Assembly: GCF_015163075.1 (NCBI RefSeq)
Contig: NZ_JADDXU010000023.1
Location: forward strand, 62,001-126,000
DNA length: 64,000 nt
Direction of reading: 5' to 3'
Source: Streptomyces justiciae
GTDB taxonomy: Bacteria > Actinomycetota > Actinomycetes > Streptomycetales > Streptomycetaceae
Below, one piece after another: positions 16,664 to 24,773 of this stretch; the first letter of the stretch is position 1, and every line of letters starts with the position of its first letter. A program made the translations under genes and the position numbers. The notes under the pieces were generated by a model, which was not told the origin of the DNA, did no database searches, and saw only the letters and a program-made list of their open reading frames with translations.

Positions 16664-17611
16664 TCAGTGGCCCGGCGCGGCGGCCGGGCGTGTCGGGATT
16701 GCGTCGAGGGCGGCGAGAGTCTCCTCGTCCAGGGTGATCGCGCCCGCCGCCAGGTTCGCTACGAGATGGCTGGTGTCGGTGGTGCCCGGGATGAGCAGTA
16801 CGTTGGGGGATCGGTGCAGCAGCCAGGCCAGGCCGACCTGCGCCGGGGCGCACCCCAGCTTCTCGGCCGCGGCGAGCACAGCCGGCTCGTCGGTCACCTT
16901 CGGTCGACCCGGGAACGCGCCGCCGAGGGGGAAGTACGGCACCCAGGCGATCTCCTCGTCCGCGCAGAACTGTGCCATGTCCTCGTCCTCGCGCGACACG
17001 AGGCTGTAGGGGTTCTGCACACAGACGATGCCCGCGGGCAGGCCGCGGCGCAGAACGTCCAGCGTCACGCTGCTTAGCCCGATCGCACCTATCTTGCCCT
17101 CCTCGCGCAACGCGATCATTTCCGCGAGCTGGTCGTCGAGGTCGACGATCTGGTCGTCCGGGACGGGGACCCCCGTGTGACCCCCATCCACGCGACGGAG
17201 GTTCACCACCGGGATCTGCTCCCGCTGGAGCGTGGCGAGCTCGCTCTCGATCTCGGCCCGCAGCTCCTCGGGCCGCTGCGCCAGACGCACCGGCACCGGG
17301 CCGTCGGGGTCGGCGGTGGCGCCGACCTTGCTCACGATCAGGACGTCGTCCTGACCGTGAAGCGCTTCGCGGAGTACGTCGTTGACAAAGCCGTTGCCGT
17401 AGAACTGGGCAGTGTCCACGTGGTCGACGCCGAGGTCGATCGCCTGGCGCACGAGGGCGACGGCGGCGCTGCGGTCGCCCTGTAGACGCGCCAGCTGCAT
17501 CGCGCCATACCCGACGCGCGACACGGTACGACCGGCCAGCGAACCAATGCCACCGGGGCGCGAGGCCCCGGCAGGAGCGGCTTCGGAGGAGGGGGTGCCT
17601 GCGGACGTCAT
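16664..17611 (-). CDS. Aldo/keto reductase with substituted catalytic His
   Basis: A 315-residue TIM-barrel NADPH-dependent oxidoreductase of the AKR superfamily. Of the catalytic tetrad, Asp66 and Tyr71 (VDHVDTAQFYGNG) and Lys95 (LIVSKVG) are present. The usual His of the QLH motif is replaced: VVNLRRVD puts Arg139 there. The NADPH-binding C-terminal block LLIPGTTDTSHLVAN is conserved. The His change occurs in some actinobacterial AKR relatives and can shift activity, so reductase function is likely but not certain. It is divergent from a TetR gene, with two identical palindromes between them, so it is probably induced by that regulator's ligand, perhaps an aldehyde or ketone. Confidence 0.85.
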   Translation of the reverse strand: MTSAGTPSSEAAPAGASRPGGIGSLAGRTVSRVGYGAMQLARLQGDRSAAVALVRQAIDLGVDHVDTAQFYGNGFVNDVLREALHGQDDVLIVSKVGATADPDGPVPVRLAQRPEELRAEIESELATLQREQIPVVNLRRVDGGHTGVPVPDDQIVDLDDQLAEMIALREEGKIGAIGLSSVTLDVLRRGLPAGIVCVQNPYSLVSREDEDMAQFCADEEIAWVPYFPLGGAFPGRPKVTDEPAVLAAAEKLGCAPAQVGLAWLLHRSPNVLLIPGTTDTSHLVANLAAGAITLDEETLAALDAIPTRPAAAPGH

Positions 17612-17643
17612 GACTACCTGCTCTCATGGGAAAATGAAGAAAG

Positions 17644-17692
17644 CGGAGGAGCCTCCGTTACGTTCACCGTAGCACTACCGGAGGAGCCTCCG
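17644..17692. promoter_or_regulatory. Two identical TetR operators (CGGAGG-AG-CCTCCG)
   Basis: CGGAGGAGCCTCCG occurs at 17644-17657 and again at 17679-17692, 35 bases apart. It lies between the divergent aldo/keto reductase (start 17611) and tetR (start 17695). The second copy also supplies the GGAGG ribosome binding site of tetR, so repressor binding would cover it. Confidence 0.7.
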
Positions 17693-17694
17693 TT

Positions 17695-18321
17695 TTGAGT
17701 CCGTCCGAAGCGTCACCGGCCCGCAAGTCGGGCGGAACGTCCGATGCCGGCGGTCGGCCGACCCGCCGCGATGCGCAGCGCAACCGCGAAAAGCTCATCG
17801 CCACCGCCCAGGCCGCTTTCGCGGCAGGTGACGGTCCCGTTGCCCTGGAGGCCATCGCCCGCCAAGCCGGAGTGGGGATCGGGACCCTGTATCGCCACTT
17901 CCCCACCCGCGAAAGCCTCGTCGACGCCGTCTATGCCACTGAACTGGAAGGGGTCGCGGCGAGCGTCCCCGCCCTGCTGGCACAGCACCCTGCCGATGTC
18001 GCGTTCCGGGCCTGGATGGGCCGCTATGCCACCTTTGTTGCCACCAAGCACGGGATGATGGAAACACTGCGGGCAGGGTTCGCTGCCGGACGTATCGCAC
18101 CTCCCTCGCGGGAGCGCGTCACCGCGGCGATCGCCGAGTTCCTGGAGCGGGGCGCCGCGGCCGGCGTCCTCCGGCCGGACGTCGACCCCGACGACGTCAC
18201 CGCGATGCTCGTCGGCGTCTTTTTCGCCATCGCGGCCGACGCCCCCAGGGAGCAGGTCGATCGCCTGCTCGACCTCGTCTGTGACGCGCTCAGGCCACGG
18301 GGGAGCGGTGCTGCGGGGTGA
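17695..18321 (+). CDS. TetR/AcrR regulator divergent from the aldo/keto reductase
   Basis: A 208-residue TetR protein with an SbtR-like C-terminal domain. The HTH reads REKLIATAQAAFAAGDG and then LEAIARQAGVGIGTLYRHF, followed by PTRESLVDAVYATELEG. A polar 30-residue N-terminal arm precedes it. The start is TTG 17695, with GGAGG at 17680-17684. It very probably represses itself and the aldo/keto reductase through the paired palindromes. A small hairpin (GGGGTG 18315-18320 with CACCCC 18327-18332) overlaps its stop codon and may terminate transcription. Confidence 0.9.
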   Translation: MSPSEASPARKSGGTSDAGGRPTRRDAQRNREKLIATAQAAFAAGDGPVALEAIARQAGVGIGTLYRHFPTRESLVDAVYATELEGVAASVPALLAQHPADVAFRAWMGRYATFVATKHGMMETLRAGFAAGRIAPPSRERVTAAIAEFLERGAAAGVLRPDVDPDDVTAMLVGVFFAIAADAPREQVDRLLDLVCDALRPRGSGAAG

Positions 18322-18873
18322 GGGTCCACCCCATTCGAGGCAGCCGGTCGAAGCGGACCGGCAGGCCGTCGCGGTCGGCCCACCGTGGCGTGATGAGCTC
18401 GGCAAACCAGGCCTCGGCTTACGCCGCGAGTTCACCCGGGGTCAACCGCAGGATTTCGGCGACCAGTTCGCCGCGGTTGAGTCGACGGACCGCGGCGAGC
18501 AAGTGAGTGCATCGGTACGTAGCCGAGCGTGCCGCTTGAGCAGGTCCGCGGACGCGAGGCGGTCAACTATCACGGCAAGCAGCCGGGGCGGCGCGGTCCC
18601 CCTCGGCCATGCGGTCGCCGGAAGTCGCCGAGCAGCGAGCAGTCGGAGCCCGGGGCATCCAGCTTCAGGCTGAGGCGGTACTTCCGGTCCAGTCGGCATC
18701 GCACGGACTCGGCGGCCTGCCGGCCGGTGGGGTTCTCCGCGTACTGCGTAGCAGCACCGAGACCATCGTGAGACGGGCCGGCGACAGGTCAAGCCGCCCG
18801 TCGGCCGGGATAACCGGTCAGTGAAGTACTCGGCTGTGAACAGTTCGTTCAGCCAGCCGCGCACCCATATCGC
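18322..18873 (-). pseudogene. Decayed IS1182-type transposase (N-terminal half)
   Basis: The minus strand, read across several frames, gives consecutive blocks of an IS1182-type transposase: VRGWLNELFTAEYFTD, ADGRLDLSPARLTMVSVLL, YAENPTGRQAAESVRCRLD, KYRLSLKLDAPGSDCSLLGD, LLAVIVDRLASADLLKRHAR, THLLAAVRRLNRGELVAEIL and ITPRWADRDGLPVRFDRLPR. At least four frameshifts and an in-frame TAA interrupt it, and the C-terminal catalytic half is missing. It is a dead insertion sequence beside the helicase cassette. Its ends and target-site duplication were not identified. Confidence 0.8.
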
Positions 18874-19203
18874 CGCCGGAACTATTGATCAGAGCCCCTT
18901 GTCATGACCGCCGTCAGACGGGCGGGCGTCCTGTACCCACTGTTCCGGGAATCAGCCGATTTCACGCCAAGCGCCTTGAACGAGAGTCCCGGCGGCAGCA
19001 CACAGGCGATACACCCTGCTCGCCACGATCGAAGCGCTTCAACCTGGTGCCGCAACCACCTTCTCGAACTGATGTGGCACGCCTGCTCTTTGCCGCCCAC
19101 ATCCCTTCCGTGGAGGCGATCAGGCCATCTTCATCGAAGCGCGTCATCGCATGCCGGGGCGCCCCTCATCCTGGAACGTTCGTCAGCGACCGGGAGGAGA
19201 AGA
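18874..19203. other. Promoter region of the helicase cassette; possible IS end
   Basis: No gene is seen in these 330 bases. The reading frame of the helicase stays open back to 18904 but is not protein-like. The part next to the transposase remnant (about 18900-18990) may be an end of the dead insertion sequence, though no terminal repeat was found. GAAGCGCTTC (19031-19040) is a perfect 10-bp palindrome and a partial copy GAAGCGC recurs near 19135. The ribosome binding site GGAGGAG (19193-19199) belongs to the helicase gene. Confidence 0.35.
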
Positions 19204-22200
19204 GTGAACGCTGAACGACGCCACGCCGCCCACCCCGATGTCGTCGCACAGACCACCGGCCTTGTGAACTTCCTGCGGGACATGGTGCACAGCAGCCATC
19301 AACGGCAGCGCGACGACCGGAGCCGGGAGCGGGAGCGGGAGCGGCTGTGGCTGGCCGACCTGCCTGAGCAGGTGAGCAGGCCCACGCCGCGCGACGACGG
19401 AATGATCCTTCGGCTGGACCACGTATCGCAGTCCACGCCGCCAGAGTTGCCTGAGGTACTCGACGGATGGGTCGACCCGCTGCTGTGCATGGACGCGGAC
19501 GGGATCGACCCGCCATTGGCCGAGCACGGACCGGGGCGCAGTCACCTGCCGGTCCTCAGCGGCGCCACGGCGGAGGACGACGGCGCCACCGTGTCGCGCG
19601 ACGAGGCCGGCGAGGTGCAGCGGGCGTACGGGCCCTGGCTGGACCGGTGGCGCAAGTGGGCCGAGCGGGAGCGGCGCGAGCGTCCGCTGCGCGCGCTGTA
19701 CGACAAGGTCTACGCCTGGCACCAGCGGCTGGCCCTGGAGGACGACCGGACCGAACTGGTGCTTGCGGTCGGCCTGTTGACGTGGAGCCAGCCGGACGCG
19801 GACACGGTGCACCGGCATCTGCTCACCCAGCGGCTCGAGACATCCGTGGACCGCCGTACGGCACGGGTGACCGTGCGGCTGTCCGCGGAGGGCGCTCTGC
19901 GTCTGGAGGACCAGGACTTTCTGGACACCGGTGACGGCTGGGTACGGGAGCGGGGCGCGGCTCTGGCGGAGGAGATCGCCGCACGGTCGACGCACCCGTT
20001 GCACCCTGACGCGCTGGAGCTGCTGTCGCAGTGGCAGGAGCGGGCCACCGAGCAGCGCATCGCCTTCAGCGCACGCTGGCAACCGCCGCAGGCGCCGGAG
20101 CCCGCAGCACGCCTGACGTATGCCCCGGCCCTGGTGCTGCGGCCCCGGAACCTCAACGCTCTGCTGCGCGTGTACAGCCAGATCGCCGACGCCATCGTGG
20201 CTGAGGGACACGCGCCGCTCGGGCTCGCCCAGATGGTGATGAACCCCGACCCGGCCGAGCGTGCGGCGTGGGACGGTCGCGGGATGGACCGGGCCCCGCT
20301 GTTCGGGGACGACCCGCTCTTCCCCGGCAAGACGAACGAACAGCAACGCAGCGTGCTACGGCGCCTGGAGAAGGAGACCGGGGTCGTAGTGCAGGGTCCG
20401 CCGGGCACGGGCAAGACGCACACGATCGCCAATCTGCTGTCCGCACTGCTCGCGCAGGGCCAGCGCGTCCTGGTGACCAGCGCGAGGGACCAGCCCTTGA
20501 CGGTGCTGCGCGACAAGCTGCCGCCCGCCGTTCGTGACCTGTGCGTGCTGCTGCTGAGTTCCACCCGTCAGGACGGCACGAGTGAGCTGGACCGCACCGT
20601 CACCGCGCTCACCGAACAGGTGGCCGGCGCCGACACCGAGACGCTGCACGGCGAGATCGAGCGGCTCAGCAGGTTGCGCCTGGACACCCGCGGCCGGATC
20701 AACACCCTCACCGAACAGGTGCTCTCACTGCGGGAGGAGGAGTACCGGCACCGCGCTGTCGCCCCCGGCTACGACGGGACACTCGCCCAGATCGTGCAAC
20801 GGGTCCAGGACCAGGCAGAGGCGAACGGCTGGATCGGAGCACTGCCCGAGGGCGCCACGACCGCACCGCCCCTCACCGCCGAACAGGCTCAGGAACTAAT
20901 GCTGTTGCTGCGCGACGGCGCGGGCGAACCGCGGTCCGGCGGCGCGCTGCCCGCGCTGGAGCAGGTGCCTTCCGCGCACGAGGTGGCAAACACGTTCGCC
21001 GCAAGCCGCCTCACCGACGATGGGCTTACGCCGCAGACGGTGAAGCTGCGCAATGAACTCGCCACGCTCGCCCCTGAGATCACCGACGAGGTCACTCTCC
21101 TCCTGGAGAGTGCCGCCACATCCCTGCACCACCTCGGTCTCACCGCTGACACCACCCGCTGGGGCAACGACTCCTGGATCACCCGCGCACTCACCCAGCG
21201 CCTGGCTCGCACCGACCTCGCCCTGTGGGACCGCGTCGCCGCCACCACCACGGAGATCTCCGCAGCCCGGCGCTCCATGGAAGCGTCCGGGCTGCGGCCC
21301 ATCCGCCTGCCGCAGGACCTGGACGCTGACCAAGCCGGGCGCATGGTCACCACCGGCCAGGCGTTACGCGATCACCTGGAGGCCAAGGGCGGTCGCCCCG
21401 TGCGTGAACGGATGCAGCCTCTGGCCTCGCGCGCGCAGAAGAACGCCCACGAGATCCTCACCCTGTGCACCATCGACGGCCGCGCCCCACGCACGGTCGA
21501 GGACCTCGACCACGTTCTGGCCCGGTTGCGCGCCCATATCGCGCTGGACGCGGTGGCCGTGCGCTGGCAGCAGGCCGGAGCCCCGCTCCCCGACGCCGAC
21601 ATCGAGGTGCAGCTCGCCGAACTCGACGGCCGTACGGCCCAGTTGCAGCACATCGCCGCATTCGCCCGGGCGCGCGAGAACGTCGACGCGCTCCTGGTCC
21701 GGCATGGTGTGCGCCTGCTGCTCACCACCCGGGAGACGTGGCAGGACCTGGTGCTCGCGATGACCGCGCTGTCCGGGCGCCGCGCCGCCGACGACGCGCT
21801 CGCCCAACTCGCCCGCTGGGACGCGGACCTGAGCGCCACGCCAGCTGGCGAGCATCCATCAGAAGAGGCCCGGGCGCTCGTCACGGCCCTGCGCGACCAG
21901 GACCTCGATGCCTACGCCAAGGCTGTCGAGGCCTTGGAATTGGCGCACCGGCAGGACGCGAACCGACGGCAGTGCGCCCAGCTCCTCAACACGCTGCGCG
22001 CCGCGCACCCGCTTCTGGCAGGTCGTCTGCTGGACGAGGCCCACGATCCCGCGTGGGATCACCGCCTGGCGGCGCTGGAACGCGCCTGGGCCTGGGGCAA
22101 GGCCGCCCAGTTCATCACCGTACGACGTACGCCCGGCCTGGAACACAAGCTCGATGCCCAGCTGACCGAACAGGAAACACGCCTGGAGGAGGTGACCGGT

Positions 22201-23829
22201 GAACTCGCCGCGGCCTGGGGCCGGTTGCACTGCCGCCAGAACATGACACAGGAACAGAAGTCGGCCCTTCAGGCATACCGCACCCACATGGCGTCCGTCG
22301 GACGCGGCAAGGGACGAAGTGCCGGGCACTTCCGGGCCGCCGCCCGCGAACGGATGACCGTGGCGCAGGGCGCGGTGCCCGCCTGGGTCATGCCGATCGC
22401 TCAGGTCGCCGAGATGATCCAGGCCCAGCGCCACTCGTTCGACGTCGTGATCGTCGACGAGGCGAGCCAGGCCGGCATGGACGCCCTGTTCCTGCTGTGG
22501 CTGGCTCCGCGGGTGATTGTCGTCGGCGACGACAAACAGTGCGCCCCTCCGCTCTCTGGCAAGGGCCGCCACCAGGCGATCCGCGACAAACTCGCGGCCC
22601 ACCTGCCCGACATGCCCACCGGCCTGCGCGAGCTGTACATGCCGCACACCAACCTCTACGGCCTGCTGACCACCTTCTTTCCCGAGGTGATCCGGCTCGA
22701 TGAGCACTTCCGCTGCGTCCCGGAGATCATCAACTGGTCGTCCAGCACCTTCTACGACAACAAGCTGCTGCCCCTGCGCCAGTACGGCGGCGAACGCCTC
22801 GAACCCCTGCGCACCACCTTCGTCGAGGACGCCGCGACCGTCGGCAGGGAAGGACGCATCCACAACCCCAAGGAAGCCGAAGCCATCGTCGAGACCCTGG
22901 AACGGATGACGACCGATGCGGCCTACCAGGACAAGACCATTGGCGTGATCGTGCTGCAGGGATTCGGGCAGACCAAATACCTGCAGAACCTGATCGAGAA
23001 GCGGATCTCGCCGACCGCCCGCGAACACCACCGCATCCGGGTCGGCAACGCCGCATCGTTCCAGGGCGACGAACGGCACGTCATCCTGCTGTCGATGGTC
23101 GTCACCGACCCACCGCGTATCGCCGGCGGTTCCCGCCCCGAACAGCAGGCCTACAACGTCGCCGCCAGCCGGGCCCAGGACCAGATGTGGCTCTTCCACT
23201 CCGTGCCGCACGACCGCCTCAGGACGAACGACCTGCGACTCAACCTCCTCACCTACATGGACAACCCGCCCGCGGCACTCGCCGCCGCCCATGACATCGG
23301 CCCGGTCCGCCCCGACGTGCCCACCCAGCCGTTCCAGTCCCTGTTCGAGCAGCAGGTCTACCTGCAGATCAAGGAACGCGGCTACCACGTCCTACCCCAG
23401 TACCCCGCCGGCACCAAGAGCATCGACCTGGTCGTCGTCGGCGCCCGCGGACGACTCGCCGTGGAGTGCGACGGGGAGTACTTCCACCACACCACACGCG
23501 AGCAGATCGACCGCGACCATCAGCGCGACCGCGAACTGCGCCGCGTGGGCTGGCGCTTCTGGCGCGTACGGGAGAGCGAGTTCCGCTTCGACCCGGAAGA
23601 GGCACTGAACGGCCTGTGGGACGAACTCGACCGCCTGGACATCCGCCCGGCCGACTACTCCTCCACCCCGGCCGCACCCACGACCAGCGCTCCTTGGGCG
23701 CCACTCGCCCTTCCGGACGCAACCGACGACACCGAGGCCGACGAAGCGGACGCCTCCGCCGAGCAGGACGCAACAGGCATGGACGACAACGACACGGACG
23801 GCGACGACGGCCTGGAGGTCTCCGCATGA
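19204..23829 (+). CDS. SF1 (Upf1-like) helicase with C-terminal restriction-endonuclease-like domain
   Basis: A 1541-residue soluble protein. The N-terminal 370 residues match no domain I can name. The SF1 helicase core has Walker A GPPGTGKT at 398-405 and Walker B VIVDEASQ with Asp1085/Glu1086. Next come motif III VVGDDKQCAPP, the helix LDEHFRCVPEIINW, motif V NAASFQGDERHVILLSMV and motif VI NVAASRAQ with Arg1323. About 670 residues, partly coiled coil, separate Walker A and B. Residues 1380-1480 form a Vsr/DUF559/MTES_1575-like nuclease: Glu1382, SIDLVVVG with Asp1408, RLAVECDGEYFHH with Glu1421 and Asp1423, and RVGWRFWRVRESEF. The tail is very acidic. GTG 19204 follows GGAGGAG. The downstream gene overlaps by ATGA, so the proteins are probably made together. 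Nuclease-helicase fusions of this kind occur in phage defence; that role is inferred. Confidence 0.85.
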   Translation: MNAERRHAAHPDVVAQTTGLVNFLRDMVHSSHQRQRDDRSRERERERLWLADLPEQVSRPTPRDDGMILRLDHVSQSTPPELPEVLDGWVDPLLCMDADGIDPPLAEHGPGRSHLPVLSGATAEDDGATVSRDEAGEVQRAYGPWLDRWRKWAERERRERPLRALYDKVYAWHQRLALEDDRTELVLAVGLLTWSQPDADTVHRHLLTQRLETSVDRRTARVTVRLSAEGALRLEDQDFLDTGDGWVRERGAALAEEIAARSTHPLHPDALELLSQWQERATEQRIAFSARWQPPQAPEPAARLTYAPALVLRPRNLNALLRVYSQIADAIVAEGHAPLGLAQMVMNPDPAERAAWDGRGMDRAPLFGDDPLFPGKTNEQQRSVLRRLEKETGVVVQGPPGTGKTHTIANLLSALLAQGQRVLVTSARDQPLTVLRDKLPPAVRDLCVLLLSSTRQDGTSELDRTVTALTEQVAGADTETLHGEIERLSRLRLDTRGRINTLTEQVLSLREEEYRHRAVAPGYDGTLAQIVQRVQDQAEANGWIGALPEGATTAPPLTAEQAQELMLLLRDGAGEPRSGGALPALEQVPSAHEVANTFAASRLTDDGLTPQTVKLRNELATLAPEITDEVTLLLESAATSLHHLGLTADTTRWGNDSWITRALTQRLARTDLALWDRVAATTTEISAARRSMEASGLRPIRLPQDLDADQAGRMVTTGQALRDHLEAKGGRPVRERMQPLASRAQKNAHEILTLCTIDGRAPRTVEDLDHVLARLRAHIALDAVAVRWQQAGAPLPDADIEVQLAELDGRTAQLQHIAAFARARENVDALLVRHGVRLLLTTRETWQDLVLAMTALSGRRAADDALAQLARWDADLSATPAGEHPSEEARALVTALRDQDLDAYAKAVEALELAHRQDANRRQCAQLLNTLRAAHPLLAGRLLDEAHDPAWDHRLAALERAWAWGKAAQFITVRRTPGLEHKLDAQLTEQETRLEEVTGELAAAWGRLHCRQNMTQEQKSALQAYRTHMASVGRGKGRSAGHFRAAARERMTVAQGAVPAWVMPIAQVAEMIQAQRHSFDVVIVDEASQAGMDALFLLWLAPRVIVVGDDKQCAPPLSGKGRHQAIRDKLAAHLPDMPTGLRELYMPHTNLYGLLTTFFPEVIRLDEHFRCVPEIINWSSSTFYDNKLLPLRQYGGERLEPLRTTFVEDAATVGREGRIHNPKEAEAIVETLERMTTDAAYQDKTIGVIVLQGFGQTKYLQNLIEKRISPTAREHHRIRVGNAASFQGDERHVILLSMVVTDPPRIAGGSRPEQQAYNVAASRAQDQMWLFHSVPHDRLRTNDLRLNLLTYMDNPPAALAAAHDIGPVRPDVPTQPFQSLFEQQVYLQIKERGYHVLPQYPAGTKSIDLVVVGARGRLAVECDGEYFHHTTREQIDRDHQRDRELRRVGWRFWRVRESEFRFDPEEALNGLWDELDRLDIRPADYSSTPAAPTTSAPWAPLALPDATDDTEADEADASAEQDATGMDDNDTDGDDGLEVSA

Positions 23830-24665
23830 CACAGACCCAGGGGGCCATGTCGGCCCCGCTCGACACCAACACCCTCAAGGAACTCGCCCGCGTCATCTGC
23901 GGCGACGACCACCTCTTCTACCGCAGAGCCTTCGAGATCGCCCACTTCCTGCAGAACGCCGGCTGGCGCGACGTACCGGATATCGACGGGGAATCCCGCG
24001 CCGAGTGGACGCTCGACCGCCTCCTGGAACGCCGCACACAGCCCAGCGAACTGGAGAAGGTTCTGCTCCGCCTGGCCGACGCCCGCGAGTACTACGACGA
24101 ACCCGACCAGCTCCCCAAGGTCCTCGCGGCCGTCAACACCTTCCTCGTCCACGAAGGTCTCCGTCTCGAGAACCCCGGCGGCCGACCACGCCTCGTGCCC
24201 TGCGACCCCGCACTCGCCCACCCCGGCCAGCACGCCCCGGTCGAACTCAAGGCCACCATGGCCGACATCATCGCCGACCAGCGCATGGCCGCCCTGCTCG
24301 GGCGTCGGCTGGACGAGGCCCGCACCTGCTTCGCCAACGGCGCCCACGTTGCCGCCGTCATCATGCTCGGCAGCCTCCTCGAAGGCGTCCTGCTCACCGC
24401 GGTCCAGGAACGCGACGCCACCCTGCTCGGCAGGAAAGGCCCCAACAACATGAACCTCGGAGAACTGATCGACATCTGCTACAAGGCACGCTGGATCGAC
24501 GCGGACGTGACGAACTTCAGCCACGCCCTGCGGGACTACCGCAACTTCGTCCACCCCCACCGCGAATTCCGCGAAGCCCACACACCCGACCGCGACACCC
24601 TCAATGTCTCCTGGTACGTCGTGAACGGCGCCCTCAACGACCTCGCCGCCACCCGGCCCAGTTGA
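23826..24665 (+). CDS. AbiJ/HEPN-like partner of the helicase-nuclease
   Basis: A 279-residue protein. The N-terminal 120 residues (LKELARVICGDDHLFYRRAF, LLRLADAREYYD, KVLAAVNTFLVHEGLRLE) resemble the N-terminal domains of AbiJ-type abortive-infection proteins. The C-terminal part (about 150-275) is helical with VAAVIMLGSLLEGVLLTAV, NLGELIDICYK and LRDYRNFVHPHREF, like DUF4145/HEPN domains. The RNFVH motif (Arg239-His243) is one residue shorter than the usual RNase R-x4-6-H motif, although Arg236 to His243 would fit x6, so RNase activity is uncertain. ATG 23826 overlaps the helicase stop by four bases, showing translational coupling. A perfect terminator follows eight bases after the stop. 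A toxin or effector role is inferred. Confidence 0.7.
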   Translation: MTQTQGAMSAPLDTNTLKELARVICGDDHLFYRRAFEIAHFLQNAGWRDVPDIDGESRAEWTLDRLLERRTQPSELEKVLLRLADAREYYDEPDQLPKVLAAVNTFLVHEGLRLENPGGRPRLVPCDPALAHPGQHAPVELKATMADIIADQRMAALLGRRLDEARTCFANGAHVAAVIMLGSLLEGVLLTAVQERDATLLGRKGPNNMNLGELIDICYKARWIDADVTNFSHALRDYRNFVHPHREFREAHTPDRDTLNVSWYVVNGALNDLAATRPS

Positions 24666-24672
24666 TGCGCCA

Positions 24673-24700
24673 TGCCGGGGCGGCGATCGCCGCCCCGGCA
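24673..24700 (+). terminator. Perfect 28-bp palindromic terminator closing the cassette
   Basis: TGCCGGGGCGGCGA (24673-24686) is followed directly by its exact complement TCGCCGCCCCGGCA (24687-24700), giving a 12-bp GC stem with a GATC loop. It lies eight bases after the HEPN-like gene and can also terminate the convergent nitroreductase-like gene. Confidence 0.8.
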
Positions 24701-24773
24701 ACGTTCACCCACGCAGCACAGAGAGGTACCCGATGGCTGTGTCTGAGCTTGGCTGAGCAGACTCGCCGGCTCT

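Noticed and set aside
18904..19203. A 100-codon N-terminal extension of the helicase
   Set aside because: Its composition is not protein-like and a clear GGAGGAG precedes the GTG at 19204.
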